64,000 bases of DNA from Adiantum capillus-veneris (GCA_014529385.2 CM043959.1:59004753-59068752); one strand, 5' to 3'. Counted from the stretch's first letter, positions 21,116 through 34,945 are shown. Notes: generated from the sequence alone by a model not told the origin. Program-made: numbers and translations.

Positions 21116-24100
21116 AGTGACCATGGACAAGGCAAGAAGGCAAAGGAGACCAAGGAAGCTAAGAGGACTCGACGTCGTATCAATCTCCAGGACTTCCCCC
21201 TTGGACATGGTATGGTTCCATACAACTTGTTGGAAGACATGCGAGGTAAGGGTCCTCATATCTCATGGCCTCAGTTTCTTGCATTATGCCCACAAGTTAG
21301 GAGGGATTTAACAAAGGTAGTTAGCACTAGGAGAAAGGTAAAAGAGAGTTTTCCTGTTGTAAAAATTGCACATGCTGAAATGAACGAGGATATTACACCT
21401 GTGCTAGATTGTTACATAAAAGGAAGATTGGTTAGGAAAGGTCTAGTGGATGGGGGTGCACAAATTTGCATCATGACAGAAGGGCTCATGCAAAGACTAG
21501 GCATGCACATCCATGGGACACCTGAAATCAAAGTGAAAATGGCAAACAATAGCAAGGCTAGGTGCGTAGGCATTTGTAAAAATGTTTTTGTGGAGGCCTT
21601 TGGCATTAAGAAGGTAGTGGATTTCTATGTCATGTCTACCAAGGGAAATGGTTACCCATTTATCCTAGGAAGACCATGGCTAATGAAAATGCGATCTTTG
21701 CAGGATTGGGAGAGTGGAAAGCTAATTTGCAGGAATGACAATCACAAGAAGGTTGTCTTTGACATGAAGGAGCAACGCCAAGAGGAGCTCCATGAAGAAT
21801 CGTCTCAAAGTGAGACGGAAGAAGGTTGGACCGATAGCACTTCAGAAGAAGAAAGTAGCAGCAGCATTACTGAAGAGGAGTCTTCCATCGAAGTCATGGG
21901 GGTAAGGTTTAAGCCAAGCAACCAAGAGACCTCTTGTCAAGGCTTGGAGGAGGTAGGTCCTCAAGAGAACGAAGGTGTTCAAGATGAAGGGATGCTGGAA
22001 GGTATGCTATCAACAACACTTACAAAGGATGAAAGAGAGGAGTTCAAATGTGTGCTAAGGAAGTTTCCTAGGCTTTTTGCTAAAGACTACACCGACGTGC
22101 GTGGAGTAGATGTTGTTCAACACAAGATTAAGTCGAAGCCAGAGGCCACACCTAAGGCTCAAAAGCTACGAAGGCTAGGAGTCATTAAGGAGGAGGCTCT
22201 ACTCAAGGAGGTAAGAAAGCTTCTAGCAGCAGGTTTCATTTATCCAGTGGAGAATTCAGAGTGGGTCTCTCCCGTTGTTGTCACTCCTAAGAAAAACGGA
22301 AAGTGGAGGGTGTGTGTGGATTATCGTCCACTTAATGAGGCAAAAAAAAGAGATCACTTTCCCCTCCCATTTCAGGATGAGATAATAAATGAGGTAGCTG
22401 GTCATGAGAAGTACACTCTGTGCGATGGTTACTCAGGTTACTTTCAAATAGGGATTGCATTGGAGGATCAATTGAAAACAACCTTTATGACTCCTTGGGG
22501 TTGTTATGCTTTTAGAGTCATGCCATTTGGCCTGACAAATGCTCCTGCAACATTCCAACGCTTCATGAACATGGTGTTTCAAGCATTCTTTGGAAAGTCA
22601 ATTAGGGTGTTCATTGATGATTTCTACATTTATAGCTCAAAATCATTGCATCTACAAAGGGTAGAAGAAGGTTTAAAGAAGCTCTACGACATGGGAGGTC
22701 AACTCAACCCCGACAAGTGCCACATAGGTGAGGATGAAGTGATCTTGCTCGGTCACAAGGTTTTCTATAAAGGCATTGAGGTGGATCCTTCAAAGGCAAA
22801 GGCTCTTATTGAGCTCCCATCACCGAAGAGTCTTAAGGAGGTCATCTCTTTCATTCAGAAGGTGAAGTATATGTCACGCTTCATTCACTTAGCCTCGGAG
22901 TTGCTTCATCCTTTGCAAAAGTTGACACAAAAGTAGAATTTGCATGGTCTGATGAGCTTGAAGAGTATTTTTGTAACATTAAAGCCATTTTGTCAGAGCT
23001 ACCAACACTCATGCCTCCTTGTTGGGAGTACACATTATTTGTTAGCTCTAGTGCTGGGAAAGAAACAATTGGTGCAGTTTTGCTACAACAAGATCCCTAC
23101 AGTACAAGGATGCGACCCATCTACTTTGCTAGTAGGGTCATGAATGCTTTAGAGAGAGGCTACACGGAGGCAGAACTCATGATGCTTTCTCTCATGTTTG
23201 CGATAAGGAAGTTTAGATCCTACTTGCTCCCAAAACCTTTTGTAATCCTCACCGCAGAGAATTTGTTCCCTTGGGTGTCATCTCAAATGAATCTTAGTAC
23301 TAGGATCTCAAAGTGGATTATGGAGTTGCAAGAGTTTCAATACTCTTTCAAGGTAGAAGATAGTGTGCGTGCACAATTGGCAGGGATTCTCACTTATAGG
23401 GTGCATGAAAAGGAGATTAAGGTGCCTGAAGTAAAGACCCTACCATTGCCACCACCAAAAAGTATTCCTAATGCTTTTACCTTGTTCTTTGATGGAGCTT
23501 TTCGTCGAGCCACAGGGAAAGCAGGGGGAGGGCTAGTGTTGCTCAACCCAAGTGGAGAGGTGGTCATGAAAGAGAAGTTCAATCTACCAAGTTCAGCTAG
23601 CAACAATGAAGCAGAATATGACACACTACTTCATGGTTTAAAAATATGCATTGGCCATGGTATACAACGTCTCATGGTAAAAGGCGATGCACTTCTCATT
23701 GTGAAGCAGATTTTAGGCATTTGGGCATGCAAAAATGAAAGACTAAGGGCCAAAGTTCATACCATCCGTAGGCTATTTAATCAATTTGAGGAGGTGCAAT
23801 TATATCATATTCCTAGGAAACAAAATGAAGATGCTGATTTACTTGCACAACAAGCCGTTGCATGTGTAAAGAAAGAAGTGCAGGTCATCATGGTGGTGGC
23901 TGCTGTGAAGCAACCGAGGTACCAGGGATTGGAGTCATTGGCTCCCATCATTGGCTACATTTTGGAGGGTGAGTTTCCACCAGACTTCACAAAAGCTCAG
24001 AAGAGGAGACTCATGAAGAAGGCAAGCATGTATCTCTTCCTAGAAGGCTCCCTCTATCAAAGAGGGAAGGATCAAGTGTGCAGACGAGTACCAACTATCG

Positions 24101-25353
24101 AGGAAATTCCAGCCATTCTAAAAGGTTTGCATGAAGAGGCATGTGGTGGTCATTTTGCCCAAGAATTAACTATAAAGAAGATTTTGCTTTCGGGGTATGT
24201 TTGGCCAAGTTTGCATGTGGATGTTCAACATTGGTGTAAAAGCTGTCACACTTGTCAGATAAATGGAAAAAAAAGGTTGGTGCATGGCCCGAGGCAAATA
24301 GTGCTTGCAAATGGACCCTTTGAAAAGTGGGGCATTGATGCTATGGGTCCTCTTCCTAGGACAAAAAATGGTAAACTCTACATTCTAGTGGCTGTAGACT
24401 ATATGACTAGGTGGGTGGAAGCACAAAGTGTGGCAAAGGTAAATGAGAGGACAGTGAGCAAATTCGTCTACACTCACATTTGTTGTAGATTTGGCACACC
24501 TTTGGAGATTGTTTCTGATAATGGTCCAGGGTTTAGAAAGGGATTGCTCACAGAAGTCTGTGAAGAACTTCGCATTCTACATCGTCACAGTACACCCTAC
24601 TATCCCCAATCAAATGGTTTGGTAGAAAAAGCTAATGGTGTCATTGCATGCATCATTAGAAAGATGGTGAAAAACAAGACAAAGTTGTGGGATGACTTCT
24701 TGGATGGTGCCTTGTGGACGTATCGAACCACATATAGGGAAGCCACGGACTTCACACCATTTCACTTGGTCTATGGTCAAGAGGCTTTACAGCCAATTGA
24801 GCTAAACATTCCAACAATGCGACTTCATGGCAAATCAGCACAAGATGATCAAGAAGCATGGATGGATCGACTTCTTACCTTAGCTGAGCTTGAGTGGAAA
24901 AGAGAAGCAGCATACGAGTGCTATAAGAGGAAAGCCACACAGACAAAGGAGAAGCTTGACAAGAAACTGAAGGACAAAGGCATCAATGAAGGAGATCTTG
25001 TGCTAAGGTATGACAATCGACTCGATAATCGTTTTGATGCCAAATTTGAAACAAGATGGCAAGGGCCATACATAGTCAAGAAGGCTTTCAATTCAATTTA
25101 CTATCATCTTATGGACTTGAATGGTAAAGAGCACTCCAAGAAAGTAAACGGGTATCGCTTGAAGCCCTATTTGAGTCGCCTTCTACCAAAGGATCTACCA
25201 AAGATCTGTCCAAAGGCCGCTGTCTCATGTAAGTATTGTTACATGAAGCATGAGTGTAACTCCAGCCAAAATTCTGAGGGGCCAAACAATGAAGATCTCG
25301 TCAAGGACTCTGAAGCACTCTCTTTGGAAAAGATGCTCTATGATGGTACATGA
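21116..25353 (+). pseudogene. Gypsy pol: protease, RT, two RNase H, integrase; one frameshift
   Basis: Protease has VDGGAQICIM (about 21445-21475), a D-G-G form in place of the usual D-S/T-G. RT (about 22250-22900) carries WRVCVDYRPLNEAKK, MPFGLTNAPATFQRFM and the catalytic FIDD near 22612. The frame ends at 22936. The next frame takes over at about 22925, a one-base shift. The first RNase H (22990-23390) lacks the usual first Asp (FVSSSAGKE). The second, archaeal-type RNase H starts near 23485 with LFFDGAF, then NNEAEYD, GDALLI and NEDADLLAQQA, all four acidic positions present. Integrase has HEEACGGHF, WCKSCHTC and the D, D, E residues in GIDAMGP, SDNGPGF and VEKANG. The C-terminal integrase tail ends before the purine tract. 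This order is diagnostic of Tat elements. Confidence 0.92.
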
Positions 25354-25381
25354 ATATACCATCATCCTGGGGGAGGGCTAA

Positions 25382-27770
25382 TGATAGCCGTTTTTCGGCT
25401 CTCCATAATTACCATAGTAAGTTACTCCACCCTACCAAATTCACCCAAACGCTATGGCTATCCCTACCATTTCACTGTATATAGGTGCGTGTGAGTTAGG
25501 GGACTTTTCCCATATCTCCTTACTGAAATAAAAAACCCTCAATTAGCTAGGCATTGGGCTAGTTGAGCCAAAAAAAATAATAAAAATAAAAAATATAAGT
25601 ATATTATGGCCCATGCGTATGTAAATATTTCTTTGTATATAGGGCCTAAATAAAAGATTTTTTCATAATTATTTTGGTATTTATTTAAATATTTCTACCT
25701 AGGTGTGTGTTATTTATGCTCTGTACATTGCCTCACCATTACCACAATTTTTCTTACCATTTTTCATACTCTTTATTCCATATAGAAATATTTTCATGTA
25801 AGCTTCTCTTATATTTGGTGTAACTCCACCCCAACAAAAATCCAAAAAAACTAGTTTTATTTATGTGTATATTTTTTCACTATTGTGATTTTTCCCTTCC
25901 TACATCTATTTTGTTTTTTTCTAAAAATTAGAACACCAAAAATATTTATCTTTTTATGGTAGCCTCATAATGAGAGAGATTTCTTTTGACCCCTTTATAT
26001 TTTTTCCACTTATATTATTTATATTTGACATGTACATATTTTTTAGACCCCTCAATATTTGATTTTCTTAGTTGTACTATTCACTTATATCATGATCTCA
26101 ACAATATCTTCAATTATAGACCTACCAAATAAGGTCAAGGGTAGGTGGCATGCATACATGCACTATGGAGGGCCCACTCTTGGAGGTATTCAAAAGAATC
26201 ATCCAAAGAAGGACCCCACAAGGACTTTGTGCAGTGGGAAAAAATAGTCGGTTTTGCTGAATTTTTAAAGTTCACTTGCTTTCTGAATTTGAAAAGGTGA
26301 TACAAACAAAAGTTGTAGCTCGTGAGCTGAACTTTTGCCTCAAATTTTTTCATATTTTTTTGAGCTACGAGCTGTGAGCTATGATTTTATTAGTGGACCC
26401 CAGTTTTCCCATGCTATGCAGCCACACTCTCTCTTCCACTTTATCATTTTCCTCTTTCACACACACTTCTCCACTCATCATCCCCACCTCTCTCACCACT
26501 CCTCTCTGCACCCTACTCACCTTCTCCTCAACCTTGAAGAATAAGAGAAACCATGGTGAACTCATACCTCCCACACACAATTCCATTCCAAAATTGACCA
26601 CCTAGTCTCAATTTTCCTCCTCCAAATTACCCATATCTATCAAAAAAACCACAAAATTCAGCCTCTTCTCTTAAAAGACAGCATCATGGTGGTTGATTAC
26701 TCAGCTTCAATTACCTTGTCTCTCAAGGAAGGTCAAGAGTGGAGAAAAAATGTACCGTCAAAGCTAGTGGACCATCAACAAGCGTCAAACTTGGCCCTAC
26801 TCAAGACACTTGGAGCATCAACCTTGTAAGAAATCCACCTTTTCTTACCTCTTAAGAGTTTTTCTTCCTTATTTGTATCCTACATGGATACTCCCATTGT
26901 AAATATCCAATTCCATTTGTAAATTAATACTAACTCTACTAACACTAACCCACTATGAAAAGTCCTATCACCTCCATTTCTCTCCTCTCTCTTTCCCCAC
27001 CAACTTCTTGATAATTCCAAGCAAAAGAAATTAGATAAATTGCTGAAAATCTAACCCAACCTTGGTTAGAGGAGTAACCCTAGCCTTCAAAATTGCTATA
27101 AAAGGAGGGTGTAGCTAGCACAAAAAGGGGAGCCATAAGCAAGAGCACTATGCTATAGCTTGAGAAGCCAAGCTCAACCTCTCTAGAAGGAGCTCTTGAG
27201 TGGAAGCTCATTGTTTTATGCATGTGCATGTGTTGTAATAAGGGATTAGCAAGGGAACCCTATGCCATTGTAAGAGAGAGAGTGATCATTCAATTGAGAG
27301 TAGGGAATCTATCCTTTCTCCTACTAGTGTAAGCCCAACATTTGCTGAATCAAGGAGGGTGGATTTGGACTAAGCTTGGATACTTTGTCTCCCTTCCAAC
27401 GTGAAGTAATGGACAACAATGATGCGTAAGTGTCTTGGTGTTTTTTGTTAAGTTCGTGATAGCTTGTCTCTGGTGTTGTCATCAATCTAGCCATAAATCC
27501 CACATACTGTAAGAGGGCGACAGGGTGGAGAGGACTCCCCTGGCTTTAAGACAGTGATTGGGGTGTCTTTTCTTGTGATGTGTTGTGGTGAAATTTACGC
27601 AAGCTATGTTGAACAAATACTAATCTCACTTTGATTTGTCATGACAGATTTGTAAGAAGGTATTAATGCAACAAGCACCCCCTCCCCCTTTCTCTCCCTT
27701 TCTTAAATATATAGTTGTGTTTGCTTGATCATTGTCGATACGTTTCAAAGCAGCCCGAGCACTATCTCTC

Positions 27771-27806
<36 letters not shown>

Positions 27807-28067
27807 GTGTTTTAGTGTGTGAGAGTGTTCCATTGGTGTTAGGGTTAGTGTAAATTCCTTGCTTGTTTGTGGGTTGCTCTAACGATTCTCCTCTTTTGCG
27901 TCCTAGTTCGCTCTTAAACTAGGTGGTGCCCCTTGTGTAGTTGGGATTTGGCTGTGGGTTTGTTGTTTTGGTTTGTGTTGTGTTGTGCCCCAGCCCCATT
28001 GAGCAGCACGGGAGCCTTGAAGGGTGTCTAGAGGTTGCTCTTCTGTTGCCCGCCCCGGACCGCTTCA
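25382..28067 (+). repeat. 3' LTR of Tat-like gypsy element
   Basis: About 2686 bp, collinear with the 5' LTR. The CT run is at 27763-27807. It is preceded by a G-rich purine tract and followed by GTAG. Confidence 0.95.
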
Positions 28068-28399
28068 GTAGCAAGAGAGCTTCAAGTTTCAAAAAGATGA
28101 GTTGACTTTCTTTTATATCAAGAATGTGATTGGCCCTTCCGTCTATGTTTCTCTATAGATGCCACACTTGCTTGCATCTCTATCTATGTTTTGTGTACAA
28201 GTATGGTAAAGTGTTCATCAGATCATAACGATGCATAAGTAGGTTAGTATGTGTACACTATTTGTTCATGTACACTTATGCACCATCGGCACCTTCAAAT
28301 GTTATAGAAATGAAAGCAAAATAAGGTCACCTAATAGTTTATGTGGATGCTCTCGGCCTTCCTCAAAAATTTTAAGCTCCACTATATATAGTATAGAAG
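28068..28399. other. No gene recognised
   Basis: AT-rich flank of the gypsy element with no reading frame or repeat I can support. Confidence 0.4.
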
Positions 28400-29780
28400 T
28401 TGTATGTGAATGCTCAAAGAAAATCTAGATTTAGTGTAATCCTACGTACAAATTTTGAGATTTACCTCTAAATGCTAATTGAAGGTGAGAAGAAACCCTG
28501 ATTTTAAAAGAATTCCACATATAAATTTTGAGATTCACATCTAAATCTGCCCTCCCACGTCGGATTGCTCGTGCTGCTTTGGATTCGGTCACGCCACCTT
28601 GGGTTCACTCACCTTCTACCTCGGTTTTGCTTGTGTTCAACGTTAAACCTGGATTTGTTTTCAAATACAAAGCTTCCAATGCTCATATAGTAGAAGTAGA
28701 TTGCGTCTAAAATTTTTCATATGCATGTTTACCAAGTGTCTCAGCAGAAGCATTGTGTATATGAGTGGCTATTAGATTGTTTGAAAGAAAAACACATGTT
28801 TTGTGTATTCTCACATATGAAAATTTGAAATCCACCTTTAAATTCTAGTTTTGAAGATGAGAAAACCTACAAATTTTAGGAAAAAATCATTGATGAAACA
28901 TAGCAAAATTGCCTTTAATTTTTCAATACGTCAGTTTTTAAAGTTTTTTGAAAAAACATTGTATTGTGTGCAAATGCTGAAAGTAAACTTAGGTTTAGCT
29001 ATAAATTTTGAGCTTTAGCCATAAATTCTCTTTATTTTTGCTATACTCACAATTGTGAGTGAGAGAATTTATATTAACGTGACGGGATTGTATTCTTTTG
29101 AAGCTAATATAGATTTAGCAACAAAATTCTAACTTGAAGGCAAGAAAAAAAACCAAGTTTAACACAAAGCCTAAAGAAATTCAGTGTAAATTTTCTTTGC
29201 CTCTTGCCTTTGCCACCTCGGTTTTGCTCCTGCCACTTCAGATTCCTGCATGCTGCCTTGGGTTCGCTTCCCCTTTTTGCCATCTCAAATTTATTCGTCA
29301 CATCGAATTCGTGCATGCCGCCTTGGGTTCCCTAGCCTAGCAAAAACACTTGTCTTTCACATTGATTTTGCTCGTCTGATTTGCTGCAAATTTTCCTATA
29401 TGTAGGTTTTTAAACTTTTGTGAAAAAAGCATTGTATTGTATGCGAATGCTCAAAATAAACTTAGGTTTAGTGTAATCCTACCAATCAATTTTGAAACTT
29501 AGCCATAAATTATACCTGGAAGGCGAGAAAAAAACCCAAGCTTAGCACAAATCCTAGAGAAATTCACGATAAAAACTTTCAAATATCATCAAGATTTTTA
29601 TCCTCGTTCCTCCTTTGCTACCTTGGATTTGGTTGTTCCACTTTGGATTTGTGCACACACCGACGTGGGTTTGCTTGCCTTTTTCCCACCTATTCCCTCG
29701 CATTGGATTCTTCGGATTGGCACACCCCACCTTGGGTTCGCTTGTCTTCCCCTTTGATTTTTCACGCCTTCAATGCTTTC
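28400..29780. repeat. Degenerate direct repeats
   Basis: Blocks such as AAACTTAGGTTTAG, AATTTTGAG, AGCCATAAATT and GAAGGCGAGAAAAAAACCC recur in the same order several times, near 28425-28520, 28975-29160 and 29455-29540. Each set is followed by repeats of a CCACCTTGGGTTCGCTT-like motif (28590, 29255, 29320, 29735). Units are strongly diverged and uneven in length. No coding potential is apparent; the small frames come from the repeat. Confidence 0.6.
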
Positions 29781-29812
29781 CTCCACCCCTCGTCTTGGAA
29801 TCAACCTCTTAT

Positions 29813-30185
<373 letters not shown>

Positions 30186-30189
30186 TTAG

Positions 30190-30505
30190 GCTCATCATAA
30201 TTGAGAGACTTTCTGAATTTTAAAGGGTGGCACATAGTTTAACTCCTAAATATAGAAGGGGATAAAATATATTTGAACAGGTAAAAGGCTTGTCAGCTGG
30301 GCAATCTCTCTTCTCATTTGGTATGCTAGTGCCACGACTGATTTTTTACATACATTTTACCCATTTTAAGGTATTTTTTTGTTTTCTATGGGAGAAAATG
30401 TTAGCCACTCTCTCAAAAATACACTATAATTCCAAGAAAATAATAATTTCTTGGAAATTGGCAAGGGTCCCCTCGGTGAGTAGGAGTCCCCATGAACTTG
30501 ATGGA

Positions 30506-30557
<52 letters not shown>

Positions 30558-30693
30558 GACCAATGACATGTGTAACAACCCCATCATTTGCATGCATGTC
30601 CCCAAAGCGATACAGAATGAAGTCGACTCACAAACAGACCAACCTTCTCATTTTTTTCTAGGGATAGATGTTTGACATTAGTTAGTGTATATA

Positions 30694-30741
<48 letters not shown>

Positions 30742-31041
30742 TTTATAGATTTTTTAGGGTGGCACATGGTTTAACTCTCAAAAATAAAAAGGATCAAATA
30801 ACTCTCAACTGATAAAAGGCCCGTCAATTGGGAATCTCTCTCCCCATTTGAGATGCCAATGTTAGGGTTGGTTTTTTTTTAGACATTTGACTCATTTTAA
30901 GGCATTTTTCTTGTTTTGTGTGGGAAAAAATGTTAGCTACTCTTTTAAAAGTACATGATAATATTAAGAGAATAACAATTTCTTGGAAATTTGGAAGGCA
31001 AGGGTGTCTTTGGTGAGTAGGAGTTCCCATGAGCTCAATCG

Positions 31042-31089
<48 letters not shown>

Positions 31090-31223
31090 TGGCCAATGAC
31101 ATGTAAAACAACCTATCATTTGCATGCATGTCCCCAAAGCAATACAAAATGAAGTAGACTCACAAACAGTCAAACCTTCTCCTTTTTTTCTAGCGATAGA
31201 TGTTTGACATTAGTGAGTGTGTG

Positions 31224-31272
<49 letters not shown>

Positions 31273-31710
31273 ATCATAATATAGAAATTTTATAGATTTT
31301 TTCGGGTGACACATGGTTTAACTCTCAAAAATAAAAAGGATTTAATAACTCTGACTTGATAAAAGGCCCGCCAATTGGGAAATATCTCTCCCCATTTGAG
31401 ATGCCAATGTTAGGGTTGTTTTTTTTCAAACATTACCCATTTCAAGACATTTTTCTTGCTTTATATGAAAAAAATATTAGCTACTCTTTTGAAAATACAT
31501 GATAATATTAAGAAAATAACAATGTCTTAAGGACAAGGGTGTCCCTAGTGAGTAGGAGTCCCCATGAGCTCAATCGTAAAATTTCTCTCTCTCTCTCTCT
31601 CTCTCTCTCAAATGTAGATAACAACCCTTACCTTTGAATGCATGCCCTCAAAGCAAGACCGACCTAAATTGATGCACGGACATGCGAACCTTCTCCTTTT
31701 TCTCAACCGC
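30190..31710 (+). repeat. Tandem array of a ~530-bp unit with embedded microsatellites
   Basis: Units: A (partial, 30190-30555), B (30556-31087), C (31088-31609), D (partial, 31610-31710). Shared blocks include TTTGCATGCATGTCCCCAAAG, TTCTAG(G/C)GATAGATGTTTGACATTAG, GGTGGCACATGGTTTAACT, AAAAGGCCCGTCAATTGGG and GTGAGTAGGAGTCCCCATGA. Each unit ends in a microsatellite at the same place: (CT)n in A, (TA)n in B, (CT)n in C. B and C also carry (GT)n at 30698-30736 and 31230-31270. Confidence 0.85.
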
Positions 31711-32386
31711 TTTTAAAAATAAAAACTTACACAAATTTATAAAAGATATCAATATTGGTATTGAAAAAAGCCCCTTGATAAAACAAAGCTAAATATATCA
31801 TTAAATATCAAATTTCTATTAAATAACAAAATTTTCACCAAAATTATGTTTACTTGCTTAGGTGGAGTGAAACTAAATTTATACATTTATTCTATGTATA
31901 GTTGAAAGTCCTTCGTCTTTACATTGTACATTTTGAAAGTCTTTTCATTTCCCCATGCATGTCAAGTCTAACCCTTCACTTTTGCATTTTACATTAGATG
32001 TTTGGTCAACCAATGCATGACAATTGGATGTGTTCTTCTTGCTTGAAATTTTTAAGCTGCATAAGTATAGTATAGAAGAGTATGTCCCCACATAGCCTTG
32101 ATTATAAGTCCTCTAGTCAATAAAGGGTTTACCTTGAGGTAAAAAAGGGCCTTGCCTCCACCTTTTACCTAGAAGGAGGTAGTGCTAAATGTTTGGTTTC
32201 AATTGTATTTGAAGACCCATTTCCTTTTAGAAAGTGACTTGGAGGGGGAAGTGGAAAAGCGATCCAAAATCCATATCTTGAACATACACTTACACTTAGA
32301 AAGTGAATGTGCAAGCATGTTTACCTTTAGTGAGAGTATGTGCCTACCATTTTGAAAAATGAAACTTCGTGAGAATCTACTCGGAT

Positions 32387-32420
<34 letters not shown>

Positions 32421-32482
32421 CCCCAACAGCCCACGACTCCACATGTCTCCGACTCTATGTAACATTTAATGGCTTAAAAACT
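31711..32482. other. No gene recognised
   Basis: AT-rich sequence with a (CT)n run at 32389-32416. No gene or clear repeat family. Confidence 0.5.
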
Positions 32483-33470
32483 TGTGTGTAGCGAAAATTA
32501 GCATGAACATAGTGGTCATTTCATTAGAATAGATTCCTAATGAGAATTACAAGAGTGCTTGGGTGGAGAGAGCAACAAAAAAACATAACACCTAGTTAGA
32601 TAGCATGAACAATACTTTCAAAAGAGAGAGAAATTAAGCTATTGACAACAGTTGAGGACCGGATTTACATGGATCCGGTCCCCCCTCCAAAAGGCTTTGT
32701 ATTATGGTTTCTCCCATCAAGAGAGACATCGTACAATACAATTCTTTGTGTTCCTTTAAAACTAGCTAGTGCAATGAAGATGAAAGCTTCATGCACTAAG
32801 AAAAACACTTATCAAACACAACATCAATTACCTCCGGTCTCAGACCCAAGACCTCACACACCTTCGAAGATGGTGAGAGCTAGCGGGGTATGAGAGTAGA
32901 TTGAGAGGAAGAAGGAGTATTCTTACGAGAAAGATGTACATCTCCTCACATAATCACTCATATTAGCATAGCTTAGCTTAGTATTTAGCATGGTGGAGGA
33001 GATGAGCATGTATTGAAGCTTGGCTCTTGGTTGGATTTGCATCACAAAGCCAAGAGTTGTTGGTGTAGGCCTCCCTTCTCACAAGCTTGGAGTAGGTGAT
33101 AAGCTTTCCATTAAAGCTTGAGAAGAGAGAGAGAGTCTTCTTTTCTTCACACATGAGATTGTGTGAGTGTGTGTGTGTGATAATGCCTTGCAAAAAGCAG
33201 CTCCCTCTCTATCTTGGTCGACCCCTCTTGCTATTTTCTCATGCTACAGTTTCATTGGACCTCCCTAGGGCTAGCCAATGATAATTAAGTAGTATAAGTG
33301 ATAGCCTTTTGACATGTGTCTCCCTTTCCCCTTTTGTGAGATCTTTATGTAATTAATAGATGCAACTAAACTCTCATTGGACCCCTTTGCCTCCTAGCCA
33401 ATAGGAATCAGGCAAGCCATTGGGCTGTTGAATGCTCATTGGTCCCCTCATTGGTCCCCTTGGGAGACTG
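32483..33470 (+). repeat. Dispersed repeat copy 1 (partner at 45303-46440)
   Basis: Collinear with 45303-46440: GACAACAGTTGAGGACCGG, CCCAAGACCTCA, CACCTTCGAAG, TGTTGGTGTAGGC, a GT run, TTGGTCGACCCC, GTGTCTCCCTTTCCCCTTT and CATTGGACCCC occur in the same order in both. No coding region. It could be an old LTR or other element. Confidence 0.7.
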
Positions 33471-33665
33471 TCCAATAGTCTTCTAGAGCGCTTAATTCTC
33501 ATTGTTTCGTTTATTAAGTGTTTTTAAATTAATTAAACTAGATTTACTCTAGCCTAATCTCATTGGTCCACCTCCAAGGCCATCCAATAGGAATTGGGTA
33601 CACCTTGTGGGCATCTGGGCTAGGGAGCTGACATGTGTCCCTCATTCCCTTTGTGTAAAGGGAGC

Positions 33666-33696
<31 letters not shown>

Positions 33697-34145
33697 AGTT
33701 TCTCTCTCATCCCCTACTCCCAAGGCTCGCCCCCTCCTATGTAGTGAATGATAAAGACTTTTGGGACACACACAAAGCATCCAATTCCCCCCATGCTTGA
33801 CCTTTGGACACAACCTTTGAATTTTGGAACCTTAGCATTTTGGAAGTCTTAATGGGCTGAACCTTACGGTCTTTTAAGCCCATTGTTGCACATGGATCTT
33901 TTGCAGATGCCCCCCCCCCCCCTTTGGATCCCTATTTTCCTTCCTTTGGATCCCTACTGTGGCCGGTCTGCTAGCTTAACCAATATTCTAGCTTTTTCTC
34001 CCCTGACACTTCTCCATATTAAATGATCGGTTTAACATGAGAAAATCATTTAGGAGAATTAGATATTGATTATTATGACACTCTATAGATGCAATCGCCA
34101 ATGTTTTCACCTTGAATGCCGGCTTCACAAGAGGCAAAAGTGTAG
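33471..34145. other. No gene recognised
   Basis: Flanking sequence with repeated CATTGG(A/T)CC blocks, a (GT)n run at 33668-33692 and a C-run at 33910-33921. Confidence 0.5.
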
Positions 34146-34640
34146 CATTAGAAAATTTCGGAGGTCATTTGGAGGGCCTTGTAAGAATTTGTATTTCTCT
34201 CTCTAGAAACTTTTTTTAAAATGCACTTGCACCTTGTGAGTACGTCCAAAAGGACAACCAGACACTTTAAAAAGTAGATTTATATTCCCCATCGTCCTTG
34301 AAAACGGTCACTTTTTTATTTAATGTGAGCGTCTTTTTCAGGAGGCAGGTGCGGCGCATTCAAGGCACCTTACGTCATCACTGAAAGTTGAAAAGTCACA
34401 AACTATCAAATAGTGATAGATTTTGAGGCTTTTGACACCACCAATGCGTCCAGAACGCCAAAATACCCTAAAAACGAATGTCTACTTGTCTCATTCCGAC
34501 ATCCGAAGAGGCAAAAAATGTCAAAAAACCCCAAAAAATGGGCTTGTTACTTAAGGCGCGCGAGGATCGAGGCATTCTAAAATGGTAGAATGCCCCTTTG
34601 CGCGCCGTTAGTACAAAGCTCCTTTTAGTGATTTTTGGAC
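34146..34640 (+). repeat. Left arm of a ~500-bp inverted repeat
   Basis: This arm pairs, inverted, with 43358-43859. Shared blocks in inverted order are TTTCGGAGGTC, TTTGGAGGGCCTT, TTTAATGTGAGCG, TTACGTCATCACT, CCGACATCC, GAGGCAAAAAATGTCAAAAA and GCGCGCCGTTAGTA. Divergence is moderate. It ends on the inside at a short hairpin (34548-34613). The two arms enclose CACTA copy 1, so this is an older inverted-repeat element in which copy 1 sits. Confidence 0.8.
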
Positions 34641-34695
34641 AATTATCTTTCAAGAAAGCCTACCCATGTTTCTCTATTGCACTTTTGCACCATGC

Positions 34696-34767
<72 letters not shown>

Positions 34768-34910
34768 CCTCTCCCTCTCCCTCTCCTTTCTATAGCTTAG
34801 CATATTTAAAGAGAGAGAGAGTGAGAGACTCCCATTACTAACGGCACGCGTGGAGCATGTTTTGACCTCAAAAAACACCTCCTCGCGCCGTTAGTATAAG
34901 GTCACAGAAA

Positions 34911-34945
<35 letters not shown>

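Larger units (their letters stand above)
16777..28067 (+). mobile_element. Ty3/gypsy LTR retrotransposon, Tat-like, near complete
   Basis: Long LTRs (16777-19463 and 25382-28067, about 2.69 kb) begin TGATAGCC and end TTCA. A 4-bp GTAG flanks both sides (16773-16776 and 28068-28071). The 5' internal edge carries TGGTGCCCCCACGG (19467-19480) as primer-binding site, and a G-rich tract (25367-25378) precedes the 3' LTR. The internal order is gag, zinc knuckle, protease, RT, RNase H, a second RNase H, then integrase. The second RNase H between the first and integrase marks the Tat lineage. The LTRs look about 1-2% different by eye. Two frameshifts and one stop in the coding part suggest loss of autonomy. 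Confidence 0.95.
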
